Below, piece after piece: positions 32,601-41,605 of a stretch of DNA of 64,000 nucleotides. The stretch's first letter is position 1. The number at the start of each line of letters is the position of its first letter. The stretch lies in NCBI GenBank assembly GCA_024516035.1, contig CM044955.1, positions 41,998,574 through 42,062,573 of the forward strand, read 5' to 3'. The notes beneath the pieces are model-generated. The model had not been told where the DNA came from. It searched no databases and saw nothing but the letters and a program-made list of their open reading frames with translations. A program made the translations under genes and the position numbers. Source of the stretch: Bactericera cockerelli (taxonomy: Eukaryota > Arthropoda > Insecta > Hemiptera > Triozidae).

Positions 32601-35600
32601 AGAAAAATTCAGATTGCATCCCGATCTCTCCCAAGTCGCTATCCTCGTCGGGAGTACCCAATCTGTCTCCAGGCGATCTCCGAGTTTCGATGGTGGAGCC
32701 AAAATCTCGACAGTTCAGTTCCTCTACACCCTCCTGTACTTCGTCTATTCATGTCAACCGACGCCTCGGACAAGGGTTGCGGGGCAGATGTGTCGGATCG
32801 TCACGTAGGGGCACTGTGGTCCCCTTCTCAGAGCCAGTGGCACATCAACCTCAAAGAGTTGTACACGGTACGAGCGGCCATATCATGCAATCAGCAACTT
32901 CTTGCGAATCATAGAGTGGTCCTCCAGTCAGACAACAGAACAGTCATCGCGTATATTCGAAATCAAGGTGGTCTACGGTCGCGTCTGCTACTGAGAGAGA
33001 CAGAGACTCTGCTTCAACTGACGTTAGCTCTAAACATTCACCTTCTTCCATTCTACATCCCAGGGAAACTTAATATAGTGGCCGACAGTCTTTCTCGGAA
33101 TTTTCCAATCCCAGAATGGCACCTCTTGCCTTCGATGACAAATCTGATATTTCGACGCTGGGGAATTCCGGACATAGATCTGTTTGCATCTCATCAATCC
33201 AGGGTAGTCTCTCGTTACGCGTCGCTCCACCCTCAGGATCCTCATTCGGAATTCACAGATGCCTTTTCCAAGACGTGGTTCTTCGATCTGGCCTGGGTGT
33301 TTCCCCCACCTCCACTGATTCCACAAGTCCTGCAGCATCTGAATCTCTCCAAAGGACGTTTTCTTTTTGTAGTTCCCCGGTGGGAGAAAGTATTCTGGAG
33401 AGCAGATCTGAAATCGAGGGCGTTAGCCCCTCCTTGGGTAGTTCAGAACCCCCGATCTCATCTAATAGACCTGTCCACTCAGTTACCCCCTCCTCAGGTG
33501 GACGACTTGGTCTTGGAGATCTGGCAGGTTCGGGGTGGTTAATCCATGTTCAGGATTGGTCTGAGGAAGACAAGCGTATTTTAGCTTCAGCTTGGCGCCC
33601 TTCTACTCTGGCTACGTACCACAAACCGTGGTCAAGGTGGGTGTCTTGGACAAGGGATAACCAGATTGATCCTTGTAACCCGCAACCTCGTCAGTTGGCA
33701 TTATTTCTGTCTTACCTTTATCATTCCGAGAAGCTGTCTCTTAAGACTATTCTGCTTCATAAGTCAGTTGTGGCTACGTTATCCAATCCTGATCATTCAT
33801 CATCATTATCGTCCCATCCAATTGTCACGAAGATGATTAAGGGAATTTCGGCCTGTCAACCACTGAAAATTACTCGTGCTATTTGGGACGTGTCAACACT
33901 GTTGGAGTGGATAGAAGGGCATCTTCCATCGGTTTTCAGTTTCTTTGAAGTGTCTCGACACTTGGCTCTGCTGCTTCTCCTGGCATCAGGAAGACGAGTT
34001 CATGATTTAACCCTTCTTCGAATTGATGCAGAACATCTGCAACGATTTTGTGATTCTATTGTTTTTTGGCCTGCATTTGGGTCAAAAACTGACAGTTCTT
34101 CTTTCATTCAATCAGGATGGAAGCTCTCCATCTCCGCATCTCCGATTGCGTGGAACTTCAATCACTGGCTAGACGTCTTTCTTAGGCTTCGTAGTTCCAG
34201 ATGTGGCTCTCTAGATTTGGATGTCTTGTTTATTACTTCTAGGGGACACGTTCGTGCAGCATCTCGAGCTGTTATTGCGGGGTGGATTACTACCGCTTTA
34301 TCAGCAGCTGGCATTCCCTACTCCCCGGGAAGCATTAGATCGGCTGTTAGCTCTTCTCTTGCCAGAGCTGACCTCCCATTAGATGTAATACTTAGAAGGG
34401 GTAATTGGAGAGCATCGGACACCTTCCTCCGCCACTATTACAAACCTTTAGTTTCTCCAACTGTGCCTTGTTCTTCTATTGGCTCTTCCTTTAGAGCCGT
34501 AGAATAAAAAAAAAAAAAATTGAAGGATGGTTTTGTTTATATACATAGTAGTAGTTTGGCCTTCGACAGTTATAACACGATCGGGTTATTCAGCCTTTAA
34601 ACCCATTCTGTTTCCAAATTAACTACCTAAAATTATGTCTTCATTAATTATGTGTAAGCGAGGTCTCAGCCACTTATTTTGATTTATAATTATGTATTTA
34701 ATGTATTATTTGTGATAAGCTTCTATCCTATTCTGATTTAGTTACATTAGTTCCTGAAGATTTACTGAAATAATTATTTATGAGTGAGGACGACCTTTCC
34801 TCCTTATTTTGAGATGCTATCATTTTTCCTAATTGATCGTAAAAACTCATGATAAGCATCCAGCTTTATCCTCATTTTGTTAAATTATTACTTAAAGGAT
34901 TATTGCAAAGCAAGGCTTTTGCCCATTATTTTGATATGCCATTATTTATTTATTTTCCATGTGATAAATATTATTGTGATATTTTGTTGCTTTATTACCT
35001 GTAAGGTTTTCTAAAGTAATATTATTACACCTTTGTTTTGTTCTGAACGAAAGTTTATGCGGTGTTACTTATTTATTAGTTTCACAGTACGCCTTAGTCT
35101 CTTCAAGCTGCCAGATAACAAACATGTCTCAATGGGTCAAGCGAAGCGCAGACTCCAAAATATAATAGTTTTTCCCCCGAAGGGAATAAAAACTGTTATT
35201 TTGGATCTCGCGTAGCTTGACCCATTAGTTAAACACTTGTCAGCTATATACTGAAGTGAAAAGCTTACATCTTGTCGAGACTCGTAGTTGCGCATGCGCA
35301 TTTGGGTTTTCACGGAGTTTATAGGAGGGGCTGGGTTCACAACGGTCGTTGGGAAGGGGGCAGTGGTTCTCAATGGGTCAAGCTACGCGAGATCCAAAAT
35401 AACAGTTTTTATTCCCTTCGGGGGAAAAACTATTATATGAATTGAACATAATAATAATAAACTAAACGCTGATGTAGAAGAATTGATAAGTCACAAAATA
35501 ATACACAACCACCTGTATCAAAGAACATAAGAAGAAGAAAAAGAAAGAAGAAGAAAAAAAAAAATGTATACATTGTCGTTTAGGCAAGTGCCCATGTGGC

Positions 35601-38600
35601 ACCAGTTGTAAAGTATTTTTTAATAAATATTTTTACGTTCTCTCTCTATAAATTGATTTTTTCAACAGTAATCTAAATTTTTGAAATCCATTGATCAAAC
35701 TTTTTCTTTGTTTTGTCTTTTATTGTATTGTATTTAATTTATTGTAAATAAAGTTAGATTTTTTTTTAATTATAATAAATCCCTTGGGCCTTGGCCATTG
35801 ATGCACCCAAGAGATCACAGCTAGGCAACTTACCATCGAAATGAAAGAAGTGGTTGGGTGGGCGGGGGCGGGGTCCATTGGGCTCAGACTCAGCAGACTC
35901 GCCCCCAGGGGTGCTGCCTAGGCTGTGTATGTGGAGGGAGAGTCTACAGGTGGGACAGGAGGTGTCTTGCTCTAGCCAAGACTGCAGGCACACCCTGTAG
36001 TAGTGGAATAAATTTTTTCAAGTCCCTGTACTTTTCAATCACATTATGAGTGGACAAATAGAATTGTTAGTTGGGTTAAAACCAAGATGCAAGTTGCATT
36101 GATTCATGCTGTTTCTCTTAGATTGAGAGGGACAAGATACAAGTTGAGAAAGTATGAAGTTGAAGATGGATGTGGTGTGTTCCAAATTTAGACGGAGTTG
36201 GCTTTGAAGATGGAATTGAATTTACTTATTTTTAATAAATTATAATTTCCTTGTTTGAAAAAAAAAAAAAAATGTATATACCTAGGTGTAGAATGTCCTC
36301 GTCGCGGACGCTTACTTAGAGACATGTGCGGAATTCATGGACCTTCATTTTGTCGGATCAATTTTCAAGGCCAGCCTCGAACAGAACAATAGGAACATTT
36401 AAGAGGAGATAAAACTAGTTGGTTGTATTTTTGAATTTTCAACTGTCTCGCTACAGGACTATTGTAAACAGAGAACGGACTAACCAACCCTAAAAACAAG
36501 CCAGGCTAGCTTGCAGTTAACAAGAGTTTAATCGCTTATAAAGAAAAAGCCCAAATTCTTATGACTGTTGATCGCACCTGGAAATATGTGTCAGAACGCA
36601 CCGAATTTCACTTAATGTTGGCTGGAGACCATCAATCACTCACTACCCCCACCAATGGCCAGGCTGGTTGAAACAAAAATAAGTTTTTATTTTGATCTAA
36701 CGGTACATTAACTCTCAGCTTATATTAGGTGCTACCATCCGAATTAAGACTAACATAGCAAAAAATAAATAGAGATACAGAAATACATGACTTCCTTAAA
36801 TATAAAAACAAGAAATTTGTATTATCACTTAATTAGAAACAGCATTTGAAATGCAAGTAGTGATGCTTTCAATTTGTACTCACGAGTGAAACAGATGGGA
36901 ACAAGGTAGCTTCCTAGCTGTCTCCATCACTTCCCAACAAATTGGACACTTGTCTGAGTTCTCAGCTAGGTCTTTGGCTGTAGCCTTTGGATAACTGAAA
37001 GAGGAACAGATTTTAATATTTCTAGTTATAATGATACAGTGATACACTAGCTCCAACACGGCACTTGTTGGCACAAAGATTTCTTAGTCTCACAGGCAGC
37101 CTCTAAGTATTGACGTTCCAAAATTCCGGCAAACAAGAGGAAAAAAATGTCAGCCTCTCAATCAATCAGGATTTTGCATATAGATTTGTTATAATCATTG
37201 CACTCCAAAAAGATATTTGCCCCTTGCATAGAAGTATAAATTACGTCTGAGCGGACATAAATCTATGTATGGGCTATAAAGTGGAGGTAAACCATAATAT
37301 CCCCCTAACAACCCAAGCTGATAGTAGTTCAAGTATTGGAATAACTAGAACTTGACATCAGTGGTTGTTTTTGTTGCGACGTGAGATTTGCCGAACTGTT
37401 CTGATGGTCTCTAACCTGGTCAGTAAATAATCGTTTCAGTGTGTATATCTCTTTCAAAATTTTAGAGAACACTCAACTATTCTCCGCTCGTCCTGGCCCA
37501 CAGTATTACTCTGAGAGATGTGAGGCGGGACCAACCATAAAGAGGGTTTTTTATTATCTGCTTCAAACCCTTTAGAATTTGGACATCAATGGGGTCCCAA
37601 CTTAAACTCTTTTTGTAAAGAAAAGAAGAAAAGCACTCACTTGGTCTCCATGAACTCGAGCACGCGTCGGTACTTCCCGTGCTTCTCGAGCTTGCGGCTG
37701 ATCTCCTGGTACACCACCTTCAGCTGCATGCAGATCATGAACGAGGCCACCGACATGAACATGTTGGTCCACACCCACACGAGCATGTGGCCGTAGTGCA
37801 GCAGCTCGATGAGCAGCGCGGCCAGCTCGAAGCAGAACTCGGCGTAGTAGGCCGCCGGGCCGCGCCGCTTCCACAGAGACTCGGCCGGCGTGGCCGAGGC
37901 GAGGCCGCTCCAGGTGTCGTGCAGGTAGAAGCAGTAGCGGATGACCGTGTGCGAGAGTTTCAGGACCAGGAGGACGCACTGGAACCAGCGGGGGAACATT
38001 CATTGTGTAAATTTATTTTTTTCTTAAAATACAATTGAAGAACACAGGGGAAGAAGGATGGAGGTCCAAAATTTCGAAAATTGAGTTAGATACGGATTAA
38101 AGTCCTTTGATAGTGTAAAAATACGTAGACATGTTAAAAATATGGAATAAGGTTGAGAGTGAGTAGATATTTACATTTTTAAATCATGCGGTCAGGGGAA
38201 GAAAGATGAGAGTCACATCGCTTGTAGGGAAGAAAGATGATGAGAGTCCATGATCTTGAAAGATGAGAGTCCAAAAGTTTACAAACTTAAAATTGAATTT
38301 TCTCGAAATCAAAAAAAATGGACATTCATATTTCTTCCCCTGGCCTCTTCAATTCATACATAAAACACCTCCGTCATTCATATCTGCTGTCATTTTCATG
38401 GTCCCCAACACACTCGCCACATTTCCACCTGGGACAGCCAAACTGATCCTTTCCATCAAGTGTGACTTTGCTCTCTTCTGTCCTGTGACACACGCTATCT
38501 ATTCTCCTTCAAGAAACTTTATTCCATCTTTCCAAATTGGGGACTTTAATTGTTTTATTGCATGAGAGAAGAATAAGGTGTATTCCAATTATTGTAAATT

Positions 38601-40023
38601 TATTTTTATAATTAAGATAGACCGCGGATCAAAACATGACTTCTTTTTAATTTGATTTTTTTTTTTTTTTCAATTTCTTGGTTTAAACCAAAATTTGAGA
38701 AGAATCTTTTATCTGATATTGAAGGTTCAATATAGAAAATGACCTTTTCCATCTATGTTAATTAAAAATGTGTTTATCCTCGAGCTTCCGTATTTCTGTG
38801 TCAAGATAGGACGATTAATATAAGTTTTAATTTGATTTCTAATTTGCATACGACTGCTGTGGTCGTACCTGGTATGATCATAGAAGTTCAAATTCAAGTA
38901 AGACCACATACCATGGCTGACTGCATGTTATCATATTCACCACAGGAGGAAATATCTGAACCGTATGAGCAATAACGGTTATGGTAGATCTAGACAGACT
39001 TATAATTAACTTAGAGTCGGCTAAGACTCAAGTCGTATCATTGTAACAATAATTAAAAAAATATAATGCTCACGTTCATTTTTAATACCAAGAAAAATTA
39101 GACGGTGGTATGGAAGTACTCCTGTCTTTCAAGCCAGACGTCATGTGTTCAAATAACCCTCAAAAATATTTGTTTCCAAATTGAACAGAAAGCTCTTATT
39201 AGCCAGCGTCAATGGCACATTGAATACACCAGTTCTCGTTCCGTCACTGAAGTTAAGCAACATCCAGCAAAGCTAGGACTTGGTTTACCACTCAAATCTG
39301 AACGCTCATAATGTTGGCTATTCCAGGCTCAGCACAGGATGAGTGAGAACTTGATTTGTAAACTTCCAGTAAAAGGAGGGAAAAATCGCAGTAATGAATT
39401 ACCTCTCATTTTAAAATATCGTTAAGCAAATAATCAAAAATATTTCTGAAGTAATATTTGTTTTCACGGCCTTGTTCCAGAAAGCAGCTTTCTCACTCTC
39501 ATAACATCCAAATCTTCTTTCAACAGTCAAATTTAGTATCATCATAGGTAGCGTCATCGTGAACGATGGTAGCTAGACACTAGAGGAATGACTCACCACT
39601 TCTACCACTGTCTTTACAAGGAGGCTAATAATTGACAAGGGCCCCCAGAACCAAGCCAATGCTGGTCTACTCCCTGTTTATAGTCCCCCAGTCAGACTGC
39701 AGGTCTACTCCCTGTTTATAGTCCCCCAGCCAGACTAAATTTAGTATATTAAAAAATAAGTGTGCGTTACTTGAACAAAATCTGACAATTGAAAGGGAGA
39801 TTTGGGGATGGCGAGAGTGGAAGTGCTCTGCAGAACGAGGCCCTGGCTGTAAACATTTGGTCCTGACCTCGGCAATCATGAAGGTGAAAGCGCTGTAACC
39901 ATTCCCTGAGGCGCCGGCAGCCACGCAGGTGACGAACAGACAGCAAGCCATGCTGGACACGATGCCAAGCAGTGAGATCAGGTAGCTGTGGTTCCACTTC
40001 AGAAACACCGGCGACTGAGAGAG
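26328..40023 (-). CDS. AMFR: AMFR/gp78-type E3 ubiquitin ligase, C-terminal 472 codons (N-terminus not found)
   Basis: Seven exons (40023-39868, 37978-37641, 36994-36884, 35994-35834, 27910-27795, 27228-27041, 26676-26328) total 1419 nt with agreeing phases. In order they give two exons of hydrophobic membrane helices, then a RING (DKCPICW to LPCSHLFHSVCLQSWLEQDT and SCPTC), then HFFHFDGSRYISWLPSFSVE, a CUE domain (QQMFPHFPVSVLTEDLQITR to IENILDGRL) and a basic helix (EDREKILLSRREKLMREARR) matching the E2-binding G2BR of gp78. Human AMFR is 643 residues, so roughly the first 180 are missing; those exons should lie above 40023 or beyond the window. gp78 sits in the ER membrane and ubiquitinates ERAD substrates such as HMG-CoA reductase with UBE2G2. 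The C-terminal VIM (p97-binding) motif of vertebrate gp78 is not present before the stop. Confidence 0.92.
27041..27228 (-). CDS. AMFR: AMFR coding exon, CUE domain
   Basis: MFPHFPVSVLTEDLQITRSI through ELTIENILDGRLVLPP has the MFP start and the LxxT/R...EL...ILDG end of CUE ubiquitin-binding domains. The acceptor is gttctcag and the donor GA/gtgagt. Confidence 0.92.
27255..27345 (+). repeat. tRNA-like SINE head fragment
   Basis: GGTAGCTCAGCGGTCACAGC followed by TCTCGTGATCGAGA and GCGAGTTCTTATT is a tRNA-like box A with a degraded box B. Confidence 0.4.
27652..27790 (+). repeat. tRNA-derived SINE, family C, copy 2
   Basis: CCGACCTCAACTTTATGGCG, ACCTGGAGGTCGGTGGTTCA and AGCAAAGATTTAGTGAAGCG match family C. 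It ends a few bases from the AMFR exon at 27795. Confidence 0.75.
27795..27910 (-). CDS. AMFR: AMFR coding exon between RING and CUE
   Basis: SRYISWLPSFSVEVTHGQF to TSQLDSMARQ matches the conserved linker of gp78. The intron before it (27911-35833) is 7.9 kb and hosts the DIRS element. Confidence 0.9.
28973..29126 (+). repeat. DIRS left inverted terminal repeat and outer end
   Basis: The outer bases ATTTTGGAGTCTGCGCTTC are unique to this end. From GCTTGACCCATTGAGAACC onward the sequence is the exact complement of the right repeat. Confidence 0.9.
29430..30005. repeat. 65-bp minisatellite in the DIRS leader, about nine units
   Basis: GTCTGTTGGGCTGTCC recurs at 29566, 29631, 29696, 29761 and 29826, spacing 65. 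Units differ at GAGGCACC versus GTGACACC. Because 65 is not a multiple of three, several minus frames stay open by chance. Confidence 0.92.
30098..31689 (+). pseudogene. DIRS gag-like gene, frameshifted
   Basis: The first frame (30098-30697, starting MSLQVSFGDLFDRP) passes into a second frame (to 31689) carrying LGTITHGLLLQRQSFIQGIN, then a basic Ser/Arg/Lys tail ending at TGA. The change of frame lies roughly at 30540-30700. It has the usual place and composition of a DIRS gag: an internal helical part and a nucleic-acid-binding basic C-terminus with no zinc knuckle. Confidence 0.75.
31690..33542 (+). pseudogene. DIRS reverse transcriptase/RNase H, with in-frame stop and frameshift
   Basis: LEFFVREWENLGAPD opens the RT; FISPMFLVRKERGSARPVFN and WTCLPFGLATAPQVFAQL are typical DIRS RT blocks. 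A TAG at 32114-32116 interrupts motif A, and a one-base shift near 32275-32285 falls in the catalytic YxDD. RNase H follows (LFMSTDASDKGCGADV, INLKELYTVRAA, QSDNRTVIAYIRNQGG), then PDIDLFAS and FAS-type downstream blocks shared by DIRS pol. The breaks mean no functional RT from this copy. Confidence 0.88.
33520..34507 (+). CDS. DIRS tyrosine recombinase
   Basis: An intact frame reads WRPSTLATYHKPWSRWVSWT (N-terminal core-binding part), LLLLASGRRVHDLTLLRID (first catalytic Arg in the GRR context), SIRSAVSSSLARADLPLDVI (second Arg) and LRRGNWRASDTFLRHYYKP (terminal Tyr). The recombinase joins the circular cDNA to the target. The position usually His in HxxR reads Gly (GSIR); I cannot tell whether that is normal for this lineage. 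Frame upstream of about 33520 in this phase is a shadow of the RT/RH gene. Confidence 0.85.
35127..35225. repeat. DIRS internal complementary region (circle-junction copy)
   Basis: The left half (to GCGCAGACTCCAAAAT) is the complement of the outer left end; the right half (TAATAGTTTTTCCC to CGTAGCTTGACCCATT) is the complement of the outer right end. The two meet at about 35161/35162, giving the joined-ends sequence used to prime circle completion. Confidence 0.9.
35249..35438 (+). repeat. DIRS right inverted terminal repeat and outer end
   Basis: TACTGAAGTGAAAAGCTTAC to GGGTCAAGC is the exact complement of the left repeat; the outer end TACGCGAGATCCAAAATAAC runs to CTATTATA. Confidence 0.9.
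35834..35994 (-). CDS. AMFR: AMFR coding exon, RING second half
   Basis: VCLQSWLEQDTSCPTCRLSL, then a Pro/Gly/Glu spacer and PNHFFHFDG before gtaag. It supplies the last three zinc-binding Cys. Confidence 0.93.
35995..36883. other. AMFR intron; inverted copy of the 17840 repeat
   Basis: A run of 14 A at about 36259. 36460-36675 is the inverted partner of the repeat at 17840-18130. No exon seen. Confidence 0.5.
36884..36994 (-). CDS. AMFR: AMFR coding exon, RING first half
   Basis: YPKATAKDLAENSDKCPICW to RKLPCSHLFHS carries C-x2-C and C-x-H-x2-H. The RING is split by an intron right after the second His. Confidence 0.93.
36995..37640. other. AMFR intron, nothing recognised
   Basis: No open frame, SINE head or terminal repeat stands out here. 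Confidence 0.4.
37641..37978 (-). CDS. AMFR: AMFR coding exon, membrane helices (GC-rich)
   Basis: CVLLVLKLSHTVIRYCFYLH to YYAEFCFELAALLIELLHYG and MFMSVASFMICMQLKVVYQE gives membrane segments and the stretch just before the RING. Third codon positions are almost all G or C, unlike the neighbouring exons. Confidence 0.9.
38040..38290. repeat. Degenerate tandem repeat GAAGAAAGATGAGAGTC
   Basis: GGGGAAGAAGGATGGAGGTCC, GGGGAAGAAAGATGAGAGTC, GGGAAGAAAGATGATGAGAG and GAAAGATGAGAGTCC are four related units with unequal spacing, in an AMFR intron. Confidence 0.5.
39202..39318 (+). pseudogene. 5S rRNA-derived sequence (pseudogene or SINE3-type head)
   Basis: The 117 bp have the length and order of an arthropod 5S gene: GCCAGCGTCAATGGCACATTG, GAATACACCAGTTCTCGTTC, the box A region TGAAGTTAAGCAACATCC, GCTAGGACTTGG and a closing GTTGGC that pairs with the 5' end. 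Several substitutions in the internal control region and stems argue against a working gene. It lies in an AMFR intron on the opposite strand. Confidence 0.75.
39319..39867. other. AMFR intron; short direct repeat
   Basis: GGTCTACTCCCTGTTTATAG then TCCCCCAG occurs twice at about 39663 and 39702 (spacing 39 bp). Otherwise nothing recognised. Confidence 0.5.
39868..40023 (-). CDS. AMFR: AMFR coding exon, upstream membrane helices
   Basis: LSQSPVFLKWNHSYLISLLG to GNGYSAFTFMIAE matches the gp78 membrane region (LSFSP... to FMAAE in human). The acceptor ttcctcag lies only about a dozen bases from a SINE tail. Confidence 0.85.
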
Positions 40024-40034
40024 CTGAGGAAGTA

Positions 40035-40197
40035 GATAATAATAATAATAATGTAAGGCCAAGACATAATATTATTATGTGGTAAAAATCCCAATTGGGA
40101 GGATAACATGTCATGTCCCAGCTGGGTTTCGAACCCACGACCTCTGGAGTCTTTGGATTGACAGAGTGCCGCCTTTACCACTGAGCTACCGGGACAG
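40035..40197 (-). repeat. tRNA-derived SINE, family A, copy 5 (internal deletion)
   Basis: Head CTGAGCTACCGGGAC at the right, GGGTTTCGAACCC box B, body ATTATGTGGTAAAAATCCCA and the (AAT)n tail at the left. The CCTAATCGGGCAGT segment is deleted. The tail abuts the acceptor of the AMFR exon at 39868-40023. Confidence 0.88.
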
Positions 40198-41233
40198 ACA
40201 ATCAAGTTTCTTAAAAAGCATTCATATTTATTTTATTTTTTATCATCGTAATTTTTAACAATTTCAAAACATTCTTGCTGATTTATTGTATACAAAAAAG
40301 CAAAATTATGAATAGTGAGAAAATACTGATGAAATTCAGTTAAATACGAGTATTAAAAAAGAATAATAAATTGAATAAAGAAATAAATTTAAATTGAATA
40401 AAGAATAATAAATTTAAAGAAAGAAATAAAAAAGATGTTAGAAAATATTTTTTAGTAACAGGGTATTTTGTAACTGGAATTCATTAACTGATACCATGAT
40501 TAATGCTCCATCCACAAACTCATTCAAAGCTAAAATTGATGATTTTTCTCTATTAAATAGTGCATCAATTGTATAACATAACCTCATAATTTTGTTCTGG
40601 GCTTAATAGCTTTAATTATAAAACTTTGCCCTTATAAGATTTTCTCTTATTATTATTATTATTACTTTGATAGTTGATTATTTTAAAACCGCAGGTTAAT
40701 TATTGTTTTGCATAGGTTTAGGTTTTGTTGATGGTCTCCTCTCACTCAATATTCATAGAAAAAACCAGATTCTAAATGTAAGTCTACATAAATAAAGATA
40801 GAATACAATATCTTCTTAAGTTAATCGTAGAATATAAAAACAATTTTAGAACTGTTAAATATGTACGTGCACTTTCCTCATTATAAGGTAAATACCTTAC
40901 ACAAAAGATCGATAACGATTCCTGTCACATACGTGGTTGACGTTGATTAAAGTGTTAAAAAAGTCCTTCTTGTACATCTATCTTTGTAGGTGTTAATCAA
41001 TGTCTCAGTTCTAGAGATACAAAGATCAATCAGTGAAAAAAAAATTGGTCATTGTATTCCTGTTCAAACAAATATAATATTAAAATTTATTTTTATTATT
41101 CAACACTTCATTAGATATGATGGACAATTTGGACATTTTATGTACAATACAAATAATTATTTTAAAAATGAAAACGATATGTACAGTAAAAATGAAAAAG
41201 AATAGAAAAATATATAGAAACTTATATCTTAAC
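40198..41233. other. AT-rich, no gene recognised
   Basis: Near 40375-40430 AATAAATTTAAATTGAATAAAG-type simple repeats occur. The missing AMFR N-terminal exons were looked for here (KDRFEY-type, FIFYKFIF-type coding on -) and not found. Confidence 0.45.
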
Positions 41234-41262
41234 TAGAGGGCCAAGTTATTGCCCATGCCAAT
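41234..41262 (-). mobile_element. Possible Helitron-like 3' terminus
   Basis: On minus it reads GGGCAATAACTTGGCCC, then TCTAGT: a GGGC/GCCC hairpin near CTAG-T. It resembles the ends at 20298, 21506 and 60731 but is less GC-rich. Confidence 0.3.
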
Positions 41263-41505
41263 CTCTTCCACTTTAGATTTAATTCAAAAAATATATTTAG
41301 ATATAATGCGACTTTATTTAAATATTCGTGTGACCTTTTACTTTTTTTTTCGTAAAAAAAATATCCCAAGGACGTTGCCAGAAATTCAAACATTATTATG
41401 TGAGAAAAAAAAGTTTTGCGATTTATTACTAGTTAGTCCACCCTCTCTGCTTTTTGTCAACAAATCAATTCCCCTTTTAGATTTTTGGTAGCCATGAAAA
41501 ACAGC

Positions 41506-41605
41506 NNNNNNNNNNNNNNNNNNNNNNNNNNNNNNNNNNNNNNNNNNNNNNNNNNNNNNNNNNNNNNNNNNNNNNNNNNNNNNNNNNNNNNNNNNNNNNN
41601 NNNNN
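41506..41605. other. Assembly gap, 100 N
   Basis: A second run of exactly 100 N. Flanks are A-rich and do not obviously match each other. Confidence 0.98.

Larger units (their letters stand above)
28973..35438 (+). mobile_element. DIRS-type tyrosine-recombinase retrotransposon, about 6.5 kb
   Basis: It shows all DIRS hallmarks: inverted terminal repeats (28992-29126 versus 35249-35383, 135 bp identical by eye), an internal complementary region (35127-35225) that mirrors the joined outer ends, and gag, RT/RNase H and tyrosine recombinase frames in that order. It is inserted antisense in an AMFR intron. DIRS elements integrate as circles by a recombinase and leave no target duplication, and none is seen. 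The coding part has at least a gag frameshift, one in-frame stop and a frameshift in the RT active site, so this copy is not autonomous. Confidence 0.93.

Noticed and set aside
33116..33520. N-terminal part of the DIRS recombinase frame
   Set aside because: This part overlaps the RNase H and downstream pol coding in another frame and has no recombinase motif; the gene probably starts near 33520.
37602..38038. Extra frames on both strands over the GC-rich AMFR exon
   Set aside because: Stops are rare in GC-rich DNA; only the frame matching gp78 with correct splice phases is supported.
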